Source: Gaetbulibacter_A aestuarii
Lineage (GTDB): Bacteria; Bacteroidota; Bacteroidia; Flavobacteriales; Flavobacteriaceae
Reading direction: 5' to 3'
Assembly: GCF_039537665.1 (NCBI RefSeq)
Contig: NZ_BAABAY010000001.1
Coordinates: 434,001-498,000, forward strand
Length of the DNA: 64,000 bases
A model generated the notes under the pieces. It ran no database searches. It was given only the letters and a program-made list of their open reading frames with translations, and had not been told where the DNA came from. Below are positions 1-8,300 of this stretch, piece after piece. A program made the translations under genes and the position numbers. Each line of letters opens with the position of its first letter. Position 1 is the first letter of the stretch.

Positions 1-85
1 GCGTTTGGTGATGTTTGTAACCGGAATGACCAATATCAGAGACGTGATTCCTTATCCCAGAACGCCACAAAACGCAGAGTTTTAG
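1..85 (+). CDS. asnS: Asparagine--tRNA ligase, 3' end only
   Basis: Only the last 27 codons are inside the window, in the frame starting at base 2 and ending with TAG at 83-85. The peptide reads RLVMFVTGMTNIRDVIPYPR and ends in NAEF, which is the class II synthetase motif 3 helix and the C-terminal tail typical of asparaginyl-tRNA synthetase. The arginine in the final IRDVIPYPR stretch belongs to the ATP/aminoacyl-adenylate site of the family. The gene runs in from the left on the same strand as rpoN, 81 bp upstream of it. The rest of the protein cannot be seen. Lysyl or aspartyl synthetases are less likely because their motif 3 differs. Confidence 0.9.
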   Translation, partial: RLVMFVTGMTNIRDVIPYPRTPQNAEF

Positions 86-166
86 TAATTTTAATAAACT
101 ATTAGGTTTTACTTTACCTTTATGGTGAACAATTTTTTTTAAATTTAGCCTAAACCAAATCAAGGC

Positions 167-1627
167 ATGCTCAAGCAACACTTACAATTTAAGTTATCGC
201 AAAAACTGTCGCCACAGCAAATTCAGTTAATGAAACTGATCCAGCTACCTACGCAGGCATTTGAGCAACGCATAAAACAGGAAATTGAAGAAAACCCGGC
301 TTTAGAAGGTGGTAAGGAAACTGCGGAGAGTGATTTTGATGACGATTTGGACAATTCCAAAGATGATTTTGATGATAACGACACCATTGACGCAGAAGAC
401 ATCAATGTTGATGATTATTTAAGTGATGATGAAATTCCGGATTATCGCACCCAATCCAACAATTACAGCAGTGATGATGAGGATAAGAACGTGCCCTATG
501 CTTCAGGAACATCTTTCACACAACACTTATTAAATCAATTAAACACCTATCGCTTAAGTGAGGAAGAACATGATATTGCCGAGTTCTTAGTGGGTAGTGT
601 TGATGAGAGTGGGTATATCCGCAGAACGCTATCCGATATAATGGATGATCTGGCATTTACACAAAACGTGTTTACCACTGAAGATAAAATCGGATCAGTT
701 TTAAAAACGGTTCAACAATTAGATCCGGCGGGCGTTGGTGCCCGAAACTTAAAGGAATGTTTAAGCATTCAATTGCATAGAAAGGAAAAAACTCCTGATA
801 CAGAACTTGCGATCAAGATTATCGATGAAGCCTTCGATCAGTTCACCAAAAAACATTACCAGAAGCTACTTCAAAAATTCGATATTACAGAGCTTCAGCT
901 TAGGGATGCTATTAACGAGATTGAACACCTCAATCCAAAACCCGGAGGTTCTTACGCCGGAAATAATCGCATTGTAGAACATGTGGTTCCGGATTTTGCT
1001 ATTAAGATCGTGGATGGCGTGCTAGACTTAACATTGAATGGAAGAAACGCTCCTGAGCTTCATGTATCCCGCGAATACAGTAATATGCTGAAAGGATATA
1101 AGGAAGCAAAGGACAAGTCTAAATCCCAAAAGGATGCCGTGGTTTTTATCAAACAGAAACTGGATGCCGCAAAGTGGTTTATCGAAGCCATTAAGCAACG
1201 TCAGCAAACGCTTTTTGTTACGATGAGTGCCATAATGGACTATCAAAAAGAATATTTCTTGACTGGCGATGAACGTAATCTAAAACCGATGATCCTAAAG
1301 GATATTGCCGATGAAATTAATATGGATGTCTCTACAGTTTCACGGGTGGCAAACAGTAAATATGTTGATACGCCTTATGGCACGAAACTTATAAAAGAGT
1401 TCTTCTCAGAATCCATGAAAAATGATCAGGGTGAAGATGTTTCTACACGTGAGATTAAAAAAATATTGGAGACTGTTATTGAGGAAGAAGACAAGAAAAA
1501 ACCCCTAACCGACGAAACTTTAGCAGGAATTTTAAAAGATAAAGGCTATCCTATTGCACGACGCACCGTAGCCAAATATCGCGAACAATTGGATATCCCT
1601 GTGGCTCGTTTACGTAAAAAGATATGA
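167..1627 (+). CDS. rpoN: RNA polymerase sigma-54 factor
   Basis: 486-residue sigma-54, which directs RNA polymerase to -24/-12 promoters that need an AAA+ enhancer-binding protein. Region I (residues 1-45) carries the expected Gln/Leu-rich helix (KLSPQQIQLMKLIQLP). Region II (about 50-105) is an Asp-rich linker. The core-binding part follows, then a helix-turn-helix around residues 370-405 (ILKDIADEINMDVSTVSRV) and the RpoN box at 464-472 (ARRTVAKYR), which reads the -24 element. Length is normal for the family. The ATG at 167 is chosen because region I begins directly after it. The stop overlaps the ATG of the next gene by 4 bp, so the two are probably co-translated. No sigma-54 activator is visible in the window. 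Confidence 0.97.
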   Translation: MLKQHLQFKLSQKLSPQQIQLMKLIQLPTQAFEQRIKQEIEENPALEGGKETAESDFDDDLDNSKDDFDDNDTIDAEDINVDDYLSDDEIPDYRTQSNNYSSDDEDKNVPYASGTSFTQHLLNQLNTYRLSEEEHDIAEFLVGSVDESGYIRRTLSDIMDDLAFTQNVFTTEDKIGSVLKTVQQLDPAGVGARNLKECLSIQLHRKEKTPDTELAIKIIDEAFDQFTKKHYQKLLQKFDITELQLRDAINEIEHLNPKPGGSYAGNNRIVEHVVPDFAIKIVDGVLDLTLNGRNAPELHVSREYSNMLKGYKEAKDKSKSQKDAVVFIKQKLDAAKWFIEAIKQRQQTLFVTMSAIMDYQKEYFLTGDERNLKPMILKDIADEINMDVSTVSRVANSKYVDTPYGTKLIKEFFSESMKNDQGEDVSTREIKKILETVIEEEDKKKPLTDETLAGILKDKGYPIARRTVAKYREQLDIPVARLRKKI

Positions 1628-2232
1628 CCGATAAAATTCTAAGAAGTATTTCTTTTATATTTCATCCCCTGTTCATGCCGCTTTTGGGTGTGATTTTTTA
1701 TTTCTCGAAAACCCCTCGGTTTATCCCGGACGAAGTTATCAGAGCCAAATTGATCTCTCTTTCTATTCTTACCATTATTTTACCTATACTGATCTATTTA
1801 CTGCTTAATACCATCAATAAAGTAAACTCCATTTATTTGGAAACCAGCAAAGAACGCATTATACCCTTAGCTTTGAATTGTGTTATTATTATAATTATTC
1901 TAAAGCGTATAATCACACCCACTCAAATTATAGAGCTGTACTATTTTTTCATAGGGATTTTAATTTCTAATATAAGCTGTTTGGTTTTGGCTATTATGAA
2001 ATTTAAAGCAAGTATTCATATAATCGCCGTTTCAGGTGTATTTATGTTCTTTATAGTGCTTAGCATTCACTTTAGCATCAATATTAATGGCACTTTAGCA
2101 TTAATGGCCATCATGCTAGGTGCTGTAGCAACTTCCCGCCTGCATTTAAAAGCACATAATTCATTAGAGCTCATTATGGGTTTTTTCCTTGGGGTACTGC
2201 CCCAATTGGTATTGGTCAATTACTGGTTATAA
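1624..2232 (+). CDS. PAP2-like integral membrane protein
   Basis: 202 residues with about six hydrophobic segments. Near the N-terminal third there is KERIIPL, and near the C-terminus SRLHLKAHNSLEL, which resembles phosphatase motif 3 of the PAP2 family (SR-x5-H-x3-D, here with E in the last place). The central PSGH motif of active PAP2 enzymes is not recognisable, so catalytic activity is doubtful. The start overlaps the rpoN stop by 4 bp (ATGA), implying translational coupling. The 3' end overlaps the convergent porT gene by 6 bp. Function unknown; the PAP2 relation is inferred from motif spacing and topology. Confidence 0.6.
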   Translation: MTDKILRSISFIFHPLFMPLLGVIFYFSKTPRFIPDEVIRAKLISLSILTIILPILIYLLLNTINKVNSIYLETSKERIIPLALNCVIIIIILKRIITPTQIIELYYFFIGILISNISCLVLAIMKFKASIHIIAVSGVFMFFIVLSIHFSININGTLALMAIMLGAVATSRLHLKAHNSLELIMGFFLGVLPQLVLVNYWL

Positions 2233-2916
2233 AATAAAAAACATCAAGCCTAACTTTAGGGTATTCATGTCAATGGGAATCCCGTCGATATTAGCCTGAT
2301 CATTAAATAAAGCATTCAGATTGTAATTCAGGTGTAAGTTCCAGGTATTGTATCCCACACTCAAGGTAAGTCCGTATTGAAACTTATTAAAATCGCTAAC
2401 ATTGATAAGTTTGATATCGCCCTGATTTCCGGAATACTTTACTGTGTTGTGAAATACATATCCCACCCTCAAACCGGTATATATCCGCCAGAAAGCATAA
2501 TCTGTTGGCGTAGAGGTACGCCATCTAAATTCCAAAGGAACTTCAACTACCTGATTAGAAAATTTATTTTTGGTAAATGTTTGGGAATCATTCAGGATGC
2601 TATAAGTATAACCTCCGGCGCCATCTTTCGTGATTAAAAGATTCTGATTAAAGGAATTTGTAGCGTACCCAATACCGAGTCCGATAGACACATTACGACG
2701 CTTATTAATTGGCATATCGCGAATAAAGCCTAAATTAAACCCTAGAGAAAACCCATTTTGAGAAAGGGATTTTGGTTGGTTGCTTAACAAATTATAAGTA
2801 ACACCAACATAAAACTGATCTTCACGGTATAGGGAGTCCACAGTGGAACTCAAGCCATCTCCCTGAGCCATTCCAAACCATGGAAAGCATAGTATTAAAA
2901 AAAGGATTTTTTTCAT
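2227..2916 (-). CDS. porT: PorT/SprT-like outer-membrane protein of type IX secretion
   Basis: 229 residues. A signal peptide (1-17, ending FGMAQ) is followed by alternating beta strands with aromatic girdle residues and a C-terminal strand ending in FFIL, as in an eight-stranded outer-membrane barrel. The central stretch with PLEFRWRTSTP, FWRIYTGLRVGY and the following strands matches what I know of PorT (Porphyromonas) and SprT (Flavobacterium), needed for T9SS secretion and gliding. The window also encodes a probable T9SS substrate, the M36 peptidase at 33876-36560. The gene lies downstream of the exb operon on the same strand, behind a hairpin at 2981-3007. A generic porin-family protein is the alternative. 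Confidence 0.72.
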   Translation of the reverse strand: MKKILFLILCFPWFGMAQGDGLSSTVDSLYREDQFYVGVTYNLLSNQPKSLSQNGFSLGFNLGFIRDMPINKRRNVSIGLGIGYATNSFNQNLLITKDGAGGYTYSILNDSQTFTKNKFSNQVVEVPLEFRWRTSTPTDYAFWRIYTGLRVGYVFHNTVKYSGNQGDIKLINVSDFNKFQYGLTLSVGYNTWNLHLNYNLNALFNDQANIDGIPIDMNTLKLGLMFFIL

Positions 2917-2980
2917 TAAATAATTAATCCGTCTAGATTACAATTTCCTCTAAAAATAAGAGATTTTAAGCATAAAATAA

Positions 2981-3007
2981 AAGGCGTTTTGAAATTCAAA
3001 ACGCCTT
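2981..3007 (-). terminator. Terminator after the exbB-exbD operon
   Basis: AAGGCGTTTTGAA and its exact complement face each other with almost no loop (12-13 bp arms). On the minus strand the hairpin is followed by a T-rich run. It lies 30 bp after the stop of the last exbD gene and ahead of porT, so it probably separates the two transcripts. Confidence 0.75.
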
Positions 3008-3036
3008 AGTAGTTATAAAATTAAGAATGTTTAAAA

Positions 3037-3513
3037 TTAATTTCGTCCAAAAACACTTCCTTTTTTGGTGGTATAATTAATCTTAAGTGCATTTACTTTG
3101 CGTAATTCTTGTTTCACGTCACCTACAATACCCATATTCGCGTCACTGTCTACTTTTAAGGCAGTGGTTAAAAATGGTACTAATTCCTCACGTTTTGATG
3201 CACGTTCGGCATTAATAAATGCAGGAATATCTGAAACATCTGCAAATTTATCATTCAATTGAATTCTCGCTTCAGTACCGTATTGCTTGTAATTCTGACT
3301 TGGTTTTCCTATGTAGATATACATTACCAAATCTTTCTTATCAAGCTTTTCTACCTGATCAGCGAACGGCAAGTTATTCTGAATCATCAAGGTGTTTTCC
3401 CGCATTACGGTAGCCACCATGAAAAAGAATAAAAGCATGAACACAATATCAGGTAATGCCGCAGTATTTACTGCCGGTACATCGCCTCCTTTTTTCTTTT
3501 TAAATTTAGACAT
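3037..3513 (-). CDS. exbD: ExbD/TolR-type proton-channel subunit (second copy)
   Basis: 158 residues. A short cytoplasmic tail rich in lysine is followed by one transmembrane helix (about 20-40) carrying Asp22 (LPDIVFML), the residue that takes part in proton translocation in ExbD/TolR. The rest is the periplasmic domain. Together with the ExbB/MotA-type protein it should form a proton-driven motor that energises TonB or TolA-type envelope work. It is the last gene of a four-gene minus-strand operon, 22 bp after the other exbD. Two non-identical ExbD copies per ExbB are common in Bacteroidota; which copy serves which partner cannot be told from sequence. Confidence 0.93.
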   Translation of the reverse strand: MSKFKKKKGGDVPAVNTAALPDIVFMLLFFFMVATVMRENTLMIQNNLPFADQVEKLDKKDLVMYIYIGKPSQNYKQYGTEARIQLNDKFADVSDIPAFINAERASKREELVPFLTTALKVDSDANMGIVGDVKQELRKVNALKINYTTKKGSVFGRN

Positions 3514-3535
3514 ATTATTTTTTGAATGTTAAATT

Positions 3536-4147
3536 TTACTTCGTGTCTTGAACTTCGGAAAGTTTTTGAGGATACTCAACTTTTATTTTTTCAATTTTTT
3601 CTTTAAGCTTATCCTTATTTCCGGGCCAATTTACATCGTTATAATTCGCCTCCATCTCTGCGAAGGTCTCTCCATATAATTCCTGAGCTCTACGATCTCG
3701 CAATTCATTATACGCCGCAACTAATTCGTTCTGCACGGCTATATACTGCTTATAAGAGGTTTCTCTGTTATTCGCTAATGAGATAATAGCTTTATCCGGA
3801 TTATCTGAAGACGAAGGATCACGTTTACCCTGACAGTAACTGCAGTATCCCTCTTGTCCTTTCGGGATGCCTCCATTATCTAAAAACTCTTTGGCAGCTT
3901 CTCTTAGGTCCTTAAGATCCATTAATTCATCTTCAACAAGCAATTGATCCTTACCATTTAAAAGCACGGTAAAAATATTTTTTTGCTTGATCACCACATC
4001 CTCGTCATTATCCTCCATTGGAGGAAGTTTTCTGTTGATACCGGAGTCGGTTTCAATGGTTGTAGTAACCAGGAAGAAAATTAATAATAAGAACGCTATA
4101 TCGGCCATAGAGCCTGCATTAACTTCTGGTGCTGCTCGTTTTGCCAT
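3536..4147 (-). CDS. exbD: ExbD/TolR-type proton-channel subunit with CxxC insertion
   Basis: 203 residues, longer than the usual 130-150. The N-terminal helix carries Asp16 (SMADIAFLLL), the ExbD/TolR proton residue. The periplasmic part contains a CSYC pair (Cys102, Cys105) and then a long charged, helical C-terminal extension (about 130-200). The cysteine pair could form a disulfide or bind a metal; this is inference. The gene sits between the small membrane protein (4 bp away) and the shorter exbD (22 bp), so the four genes form one operon with exbB first. The extension is absent from the shorter copy. Confidence 0.92.
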   Translation of the reverse strand: MAKRAAPEVNAGSMADIAFLLLIFFLVTTTIETDSGINRKLPPMEDNDEDVVIKQKNIFTVLLNGKDQLLVEDELMDLKDLREAAKEFLDNGGIPKGQEGYCSYCQGKRDPSSSDNPDKAIISLANNRETSYKQYIAVQNELVAAYNELRDRRAQELYGETFAEMEANYNDVNWPGNKDKLKEKIEKIKVEYPQKLSEVQDTK

Positions 4148-4151
4148 AGTT

Positions 4152-4589
4152 TTATTTATTAAATATTTTTTTCACACTTGAAAATAACATAGATAAAATC
4201 GCCAGTACAGCCAACACATAAAATGTGTAAAGACCAGTACCTACATATCTAGAAATTTGCGGTGTAACGTTTTCTCCTTTAGCGATAAACGGTTGTAAAT
4301 CCAGATTTGTTCCGGAAGATATTCCGTAAGAAATCAACACAATCACTAAAAAGGCACCTACGGTAAGCAGGGTTTTCTTGATATTTCCTGTAAATAGTCC
4401 TTTGATTACGAAAACTAAAACCAAAGCCAGAACAATTGCCAGTACAATGTAAGATACATATAGCATATTGTCAACCAGAGGGGAAGTCGTTTTCAAAACC
4501 TCTAGATCCGTACCCATAATCATCAATGCAATAAGAGCACCGCCTATGGCCAGGATAAAGGCTATTATTTTTATTATTTTTTGTAACAT
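4152..4589 (-). CDS. Small four-helix membrane protein of the exb operon
   Basis: 145 residues with four hydrophobic segments at about 5-25, 40-65, 75-95 and 115-140, and a basic C-terminal tail ending KKIFNK. No motif that I recognise. It is placed between exbB (24 bp upstream) and exbD (4 bp downstream) on the same strand, so it is likely produced with the motor complex. It may be an assembly or accessory subunit; this is inferred from position only. Confidence 0.75.
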   Translation of the reverse strand: MLQKIIKIIAFILAIGGALIALMIMGTDLEVLKTTSPLVDNMLYVSYIVLAIVLALVLVFVIKGLFTGNIKKTLLTVGAFLVIVLISYGISSGTNLDLQPFIAKGENVTPQISRYVGTGLYTFYVLAVLAILSMLFSSVKKIFNK

Positions 4590-4613
4590 AATGTACGTTT
4601 AAATATTAGATTA

Positions 4614-5390
4614 TTACTTTTTATTTCTGATCAATAGGTCCATTAAAGTAATGGAAGCATCTTCCATATCATTAACGATACTATCAATCTTAGCAATAAT
4701 ATAATTGTAGAAAATTTGAAGGATGATAGCCACGATCAAACCAAACACTGTTGTTAAAAGGGCTACTTTAATACCTCCTGCTACAAGTGATGGTTGCATA
4801 TCACCGGCTGCCTCAATTTTATCAAAGGCTTGAATCATACCAATTACCGTACCCATGAAACCAAGCATTGGTGCCAAAGCGATAAATAATGAAATCCATG
4901 ATACGTTCTTTTCTAATTGTCCCATTTGAACACCTCCGTAAGATACAACGGCTTTTTCAACAGATTCTAAACCTTCGTCAGTTCTGTCTAATCCCTGATA
5001 GAAAATAGAAGCAACAGGTCCTTTTGTATTTCTACAAACCTCTTTTGCAGCTTCAACACCACCAGAAGATAAGGCGTCTTCAACAGATTGTGTTAATTTT
5101 TTCGTATTAGTGGTTGAAAGATTTAAATAGATAATTCTTTCGATTGCTATCGCTAATCCTAAGATTAAACATAAAAGTACAATCCCCATGAACCCCGGGC
5201 TACCTTCAATAAATCGTTTCTTTAATTCTTGATGAAAACTTGCGCTCTCATCTGCTGATGCAGTAGCGGCTTGGTCATCTTGTGTTGCTACAGTGGTTGT
5301 AGCCGTCGTTGTAGTTGCAATTGTACTTGCGTTAGCTGTTCCGAATGCCATTAAACCAGTGATGGCAAGGATAGAAAATATTCTTTTCAT
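4614..5390 (-). CDS. exbB: MotA/TolQ/ExbB proton-channel family protein
   Basis: 258 residues. It opens with a signal-peptide-like helix (1-21, ending ANAS) and a Thr/Ala-rich linker, unlike Escherichia coli ExbB. The conserved core follows: a helix near 70-92, a cytoplasmic loop, and two helices at about 165-190 and 205-232. ALAPMLGFMGTVIGMI in the second helix is the hallmark of ExbB/TolQ. First gene of the operon exbB - small membrane protein - exbD - exbD. Upstream on the minus strand a TATCTTTA element resembles the Bacteroidota -7 box. The extra N-terminal helix is frequent in flavobacterial homologues. Confidence 0.93.
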   Translation of the reverse strand: MKRIFSILAITGLMAFGTANASTIATTTTATTTVATQDDQAATASADESASFHQELKKRFIEGSPGFMGIVLLCLILGLAIAIERIIYLNLSTTNTKKLTQSVEDALSSGGVEAAKEVCRNTKGPVASIFYQGLDRTDEGLESVEKAVVSYGGVQMGQLEKNVSWISLFIALAPMLGFMGTVIGMIQAFDKIEAAGDMQPSLVAGGIKVALLTTVFGLIVAIILQIFYNYIIAKIDSIVNDMEDASITLMDLLIRNKK

Positions 5391-5465
5391 GTTCTCGATC
5401 TTAATTTTATTAGTTAAAGTGTTAAAGATATAAAAAAAAAGTAATTTAAGTGTAAAAATTATCAG

Positions 5466-5553
5466 CAGAGAGGAAGGGATTCGAACCCTCGATACGCTTT
5501 TGACGTATACACACTTTCCAGGCGTGCGCCTTCGACCACTCGGCCACCTCTCT
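5466..5553 (-). tRNA. tRNA-Ser (anticodon GGA)
   Basis: Read on the minus strand from 5553: acceptor arm AGAGAGG pairs with CCTCTCT, then a D arm with GCCGAGTGG. The anticodon stem CACGC/GTGTG encloses loop CTGGAAA (anticodon GGA, reads UCC and UCU). A long variable arm (ATACG/CGTAT) is typical of class II serine tRNAs, and the T arm contains TTCGAAT. The discriminator base is G. CCA is not encoded. It stands between exbB and ansA. Confidence 0.96.
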
Positions 5554-5629
5554 ATATTTTCCTGTTCTAAAATTACGGGGGGTCAAATAACAAAAAAAAC
5601 TTTAAACACTAAAATTTTCAAAGTTAATT

Positions 5630-6664
5630 TTAGGACAATTCTCCACATAATGACGTTTCAAACTTGGTTTTGAATTGATTATCAGAAACATCCTGTCCTA
5701 ATAGATGCATTAACTTACCTAATGCCGCTTCGGTAGTAATATCCTTTCCTGAAATTACGCCTATTTTTTTTAACTGACTACTGGTTTCATACTGACCCAT
5801 AATCACGCTACCACCCAAACATTGCGTTACATTAATAATATGTATTCCTTTTTTAATGGCATTAGAAAGTAAATTGATAAACCAGGATGCTGTGGTGCTA
5901 TTTCCCGAACCAAAGGTTTCAATAATTACGGCCTTTAAATTGGCCGTATTCAAAATACTTGAAATTACGGCCTCCGAAATTCCGGGATACAACTTAATTA
6001 GTGCAATATTGGTATCCAAAGATTTATTTAATTTGAATGGCGCTTCGGATTTTCTTCGCAACAAATATTTATGATTCACCTTTAAATGAACACCCGATTC
6101 TGCAAGTTCGGGATAATTATACGATCTGAAGGCTTGAAAGTTTTCGGCGTTAACCTTAGTGGTACGATTACCACGGTACAATTTATATTCAAAATACAAG
6201 CACACTTCCTGAATTACCGGTTTACCATGCTCTTGCAACGAAGCTACCTGAATGGATGTGATCAGGTTTTCCTTGGCATCCGTACGCAAGTCGCCAATAG
6301 GTAATTGAGCACCGGTAAATACCACCGGTTTCTTTAGATTTTCCAGCATGAAGCTTAAAGCAGACGCTGTATAACTCATGGTATCACTACCGTGTAAAAT
6401 TACAAAACCATCATAATCATCGTAATGATCCGCAATAATTTCAGCAATCTTAACCCAATAGTCCGGGTTGATATTACTGGAATCAATAGGTTCCTCCAGA
6501 GAAATCGTATTAATGTCGCAGGCCAACAAATGAAGCTCCGGAATCTGCTTCAACAGGTTATTAAAATTAAAGGCTTTTAAGGTACCGGTCTTAAAATCTT
6601 TGACCATACCAATGGTTCCGCCGGTATAAACCAATAATATGTTGGGTTTTTTATCCGTCATCAT
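5630..6664 (-). CDS. ansA: Type I (cytosolic) L-asparaginase
   Basis: 344 residues, no signal peptide. It hydrolyses asparagine to aspartate and ammonia. The first catalytic loop is YTGGTIGM with Thr14. The second catalytic site is HGSDTM, where Ser93 stands in the position usually held by threonine, followed by Asp94; this is a conservative change. FTGAQLP, shared by the family, follows. Two adjacent ATG codons (6664 and 6661) are possible starts. The ATG at 6664 overlaps the last base of the upstream tatD stop, so the two genes form a tightly coupled pair. Confidence 0.93.
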   Translation of the reverse strand: MMTDKKPNILLVYTGGTIGMVKDFKTGTLKAFNFNNLLKQIPELHLLACDINTISLEEPIDSSNINPDYWVKIAEIIADHYDDYDGFVILHGSDTMSYTASALSFMLENLKKPVVFTGAQLPIGDLRTDAKENLITSIQVASLQEHGKPVIQEVCLYFEYKLYRGNRTTKVNAENFQAFRSYNYPELAESGVHLKVNHKYLLRRKSEAPFKLNKSLDTNIALIKLYPGISEAVISSILNTANLKAVIIETFGSGNSTTASWFINLLSNAIKKGIHIINVTQCLGGSVIMGQYETSSQLKKIGVISGKDITTEAALGKLMHLLGQDVSDNQFKTKFETSLCGELS

Positions 6665-7431
6665 TATGCGTTAAAAATATCCTCAGAATTTTTTGTGGTA
6701 ATCGCAGCAAGTTCTTCCGTAGACATATTGTAAAGGTCAGATAATTTTTCCAAAACATTTACAACATAAAGGCTTTCGTTTCGCTTACCGCGGAAAGGTA
6801 CTGGTGCCAGATAAGGTGCATCGGTTTCCAAAACAATATGTTTAGGGTCAATTTGATTAATAAATTGATCTATTTTACCATTTTTAAAGGTTACCACACC
6901 ACCAATTCCAAGCTTCATATTATAGGATAAGGCTTTTTTAGCCTGTTCCAGAGTGCCCGTAAAACAATGAAAAATACCAAAAAGATCCTCCCCTTTTTCA
7001 CTTTCCAGAACATCAAAAACTTCATCAAAGGCATCCCGACAATGGATCACTATGGGTAATTTGTATTTTTTTGCCAGCTGAATCTGGTGTTTAAAAGCTT
7101 TTTGTTGAATCTCTAAAGTGCTTTTATCCCAATAGAGGTCGATACCAATTTCTCCTATGGCATAAAATTTTCGCTCTGCGAGATTGTTTTCAACATGCTG
7201 CAATTCTTCCTCATAATTAGCCTTCACATGCGTAGGATGCAACCCGGTCATTAAATATATATGGTCCGGATAGGCACGTTCTAAATTGAACATAGCTTGA
7301 GTGTAGGTGGAATCAATAGCAGGTATAAAAAAGCGTGAAACACCGGCATCCATTGCCCGTTGCATCATGGCTTCACGGTCGTCATCAAATTCTTCACTAT
7401 ATAAATGGGCATGTGTATCTGTTATAATCAC
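6664..7431 (-). CDS. TatD family metal-dependent hydrolase
   Basis: 255 residues, amidohydrolase-fold DNase of the TatD group. Metal ligands visible: DTHAHL (His7, His9), GEIGID (Glu), HCRDAFDE (His), HCFTG (His) and ETDAPYL (Asp). The start is a GTG. It has to be this codon because an in-frame TAG lies only 9 nt upstream and the HxH motif starts at residue 7. Members are 3'-5' exonucleases linked to DNA repair or RNA/tRNA quality control. Operon with ansA (1-bp overlap), an arrangement I associate with Flavobacteria. Confidence 0.93.
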   Translation of the reverse strand: MIITDTHAHLYSEEFDDDREAMMQRAMDAGVSRFFIPAIDSTYTQAMFNLERAYPDHIYLMTGLHPTHVKANYEEELQHVENNLAERKFYAIGEIGIDLYWDKSTLEIQQKAFKHQIQLAKKYKLPIVIHCRDAFDEVFDVLESEKGEDLFGIFHCFTGTLEQAKKALSYNMKLGIGGVVTFKNGKIDQFINQIDPKHIVLETDAPYLAPVPFRGKRNESLYVVNVLEKLSDLYNMSTEELAAITTKNSEDIFNA

Positions 7432-7488
7432 GTCGTACTAATTTTCAATGTCATTCAATCTTAAGCAAAAATAATTGTTTTACATCAT

Positions 7489-7496
7489 TATATTTG
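7489..7496 (+). promoter_or_regulatory. -7 promoter element (TATATTTG)
   Basis: Exact match to the Bacteroidota TAnnTTTG -7 element, 15 bp before the ATG at 7512. It overlaps a TTG that could be taken as an upstream start of the next gene, which argues against that start. No clear -33 TTTG is seen at the usual distance. Confidence 0.65.
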
Positions 7497-7511
7497 CCTA
7501 AAACTAAACAG

Positions 7512-7952
7512 ATGGCATCGTTACAAGATTTTTTATTGGAAAAAGGCTATACTAAAGTGAAATTACACCTCACTAAAACCAATCATTTTGAAATAAAAGC
7601 CTCAATCAATGGTAAGAAAGGTTTATTCATTTTAGATACCGGTGCTTCCAATTCCTGTGTGGGTTTTGAGGGTATTGAAACTTTTCAACTTGATGCAGAA
7701 ATTTCTGAAATTAAGGCTGCCGGTGCCGGTGCTATCGACATGGAAACCAAAATGTCGAAAAAAAATAAAATCAAGATTGGTAAGTGGAAACATAACAAAG
7801 CCATTTTGGTCCTTTTTAATCTAACGCATGTAAATACGGCCTTAACAAATCACAATTCCAAACCTGTTGATGGCATCATAGGGGCCGATATTCTTAAAAA
7901 AGCGAAGGGAATTATCGATTATCAAAAAAAATATTTATACCTAAAACTATAA
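7512..7952 (+). CDS. Small retropepsin-like aspartic protease
   Basis: 146 residues from the ATG at 7512. A longer reading from the TTG at 7494 is rejected because that codon is part of the promoter -7 element. Residues 38-46 (LFILDTGAS) carry the catalytic DTG (Asp42-Gly44) of single-domain aspartic proteases. VDGIIGADIL near residue 120 is the second, flap-side hydrophobic-Gly motif. A single DTG implies a homodimer, as in retropepsins. There is no signal peptide, so it should be cytosolic. Physiological substrate unknown. Monocistronic and divergent from tatD. Confidence 0.85.
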   Translation: MASLQDFLLEKGYTKVKLHLTKTNHFEIKASINGKKGLFILDTGASNSCVGFEGIETFQLDAEISEIKAAGAGAIDMETKMSKKNKIKIGKWKHNKAILVLFNLTHVNTALTNHNSKPVDGIIGADILKKAKGIIDYQKKYLYLKL

Positions 7953-8126
7953 AATTCGGTACAAAATCTTATTTTGTTTCACTTTTGTAATTTTTTACTT
8001 ACACCTTATATAGCCTTGGTTTCGGAAGGTTTTTACAGACGATTTTAAGATATTTTCCTTCATTTGTTTAACGTTCTCTACAACCGTTAAACAAAAACAT
8101 TGATAACTAATTCTTTTTTAATTGGT

Positions 8127-8219
8127 TACGTTATATTATATTTACCACGCTATTAATTAGTTCTTAGGGAGAATTAATGGAAGCTCTTAACTCTCGTAGT
8201 TAGGAGCTTCCGCGTTTTT
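8127..8219 (+). ncRNA. Candidate small RNA or leader with strong terminal hairpin
   Basis: In the 348-bp gap between the protease gene and sucB, bases 8179-8211 form a 14-bp stem (one G-U) with a 5-nt loop. Its outer arm is GGAAGCTC, and it is followed by GCGTTTTTA, as in an intrinsic terminator. It is about 230 bp after the preceding stop and preceded by a weak promoter-like TATATTTA (near 8140), so it may end an independent small transcript. An eight-codon ORF (ATG 8177 to TAG 8201, MEALNSRS) with AGGGAG 5 nt before the ATG lies in the hairpin. The 5' end is approximate. A known flavobacterial RNA family is possible, but I cannot confirm one. Confidence 0.45.
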
Positions 8220-8250
8220 AGACCATTTTACTTTCCATTTTAAAGCAAAA

Positions 8251-8276
8251 AAAGCTACCTCGTTAGAGATAGCTTT
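8251..8276 (-). terminator. Terminator of sucA-sucB
   Basis: AAAGCTA/TAGCTTT stem extended by CTC/GAG, with a T-run on the minus strand (complement of bases 8244-8250). It lies 25 bp after the sucB stop. Confidence 0.8.
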
Positions 8277-8300
8277 CATTTATTTTTAAGATTTGAAATC

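Noticed and set aside
1028..1246. 72-codon minus-strand ORF inside rpoN
   Set aside because: It lies wholly within a well conserved coding frame and has no signal or family of its own; a shadow ORF.
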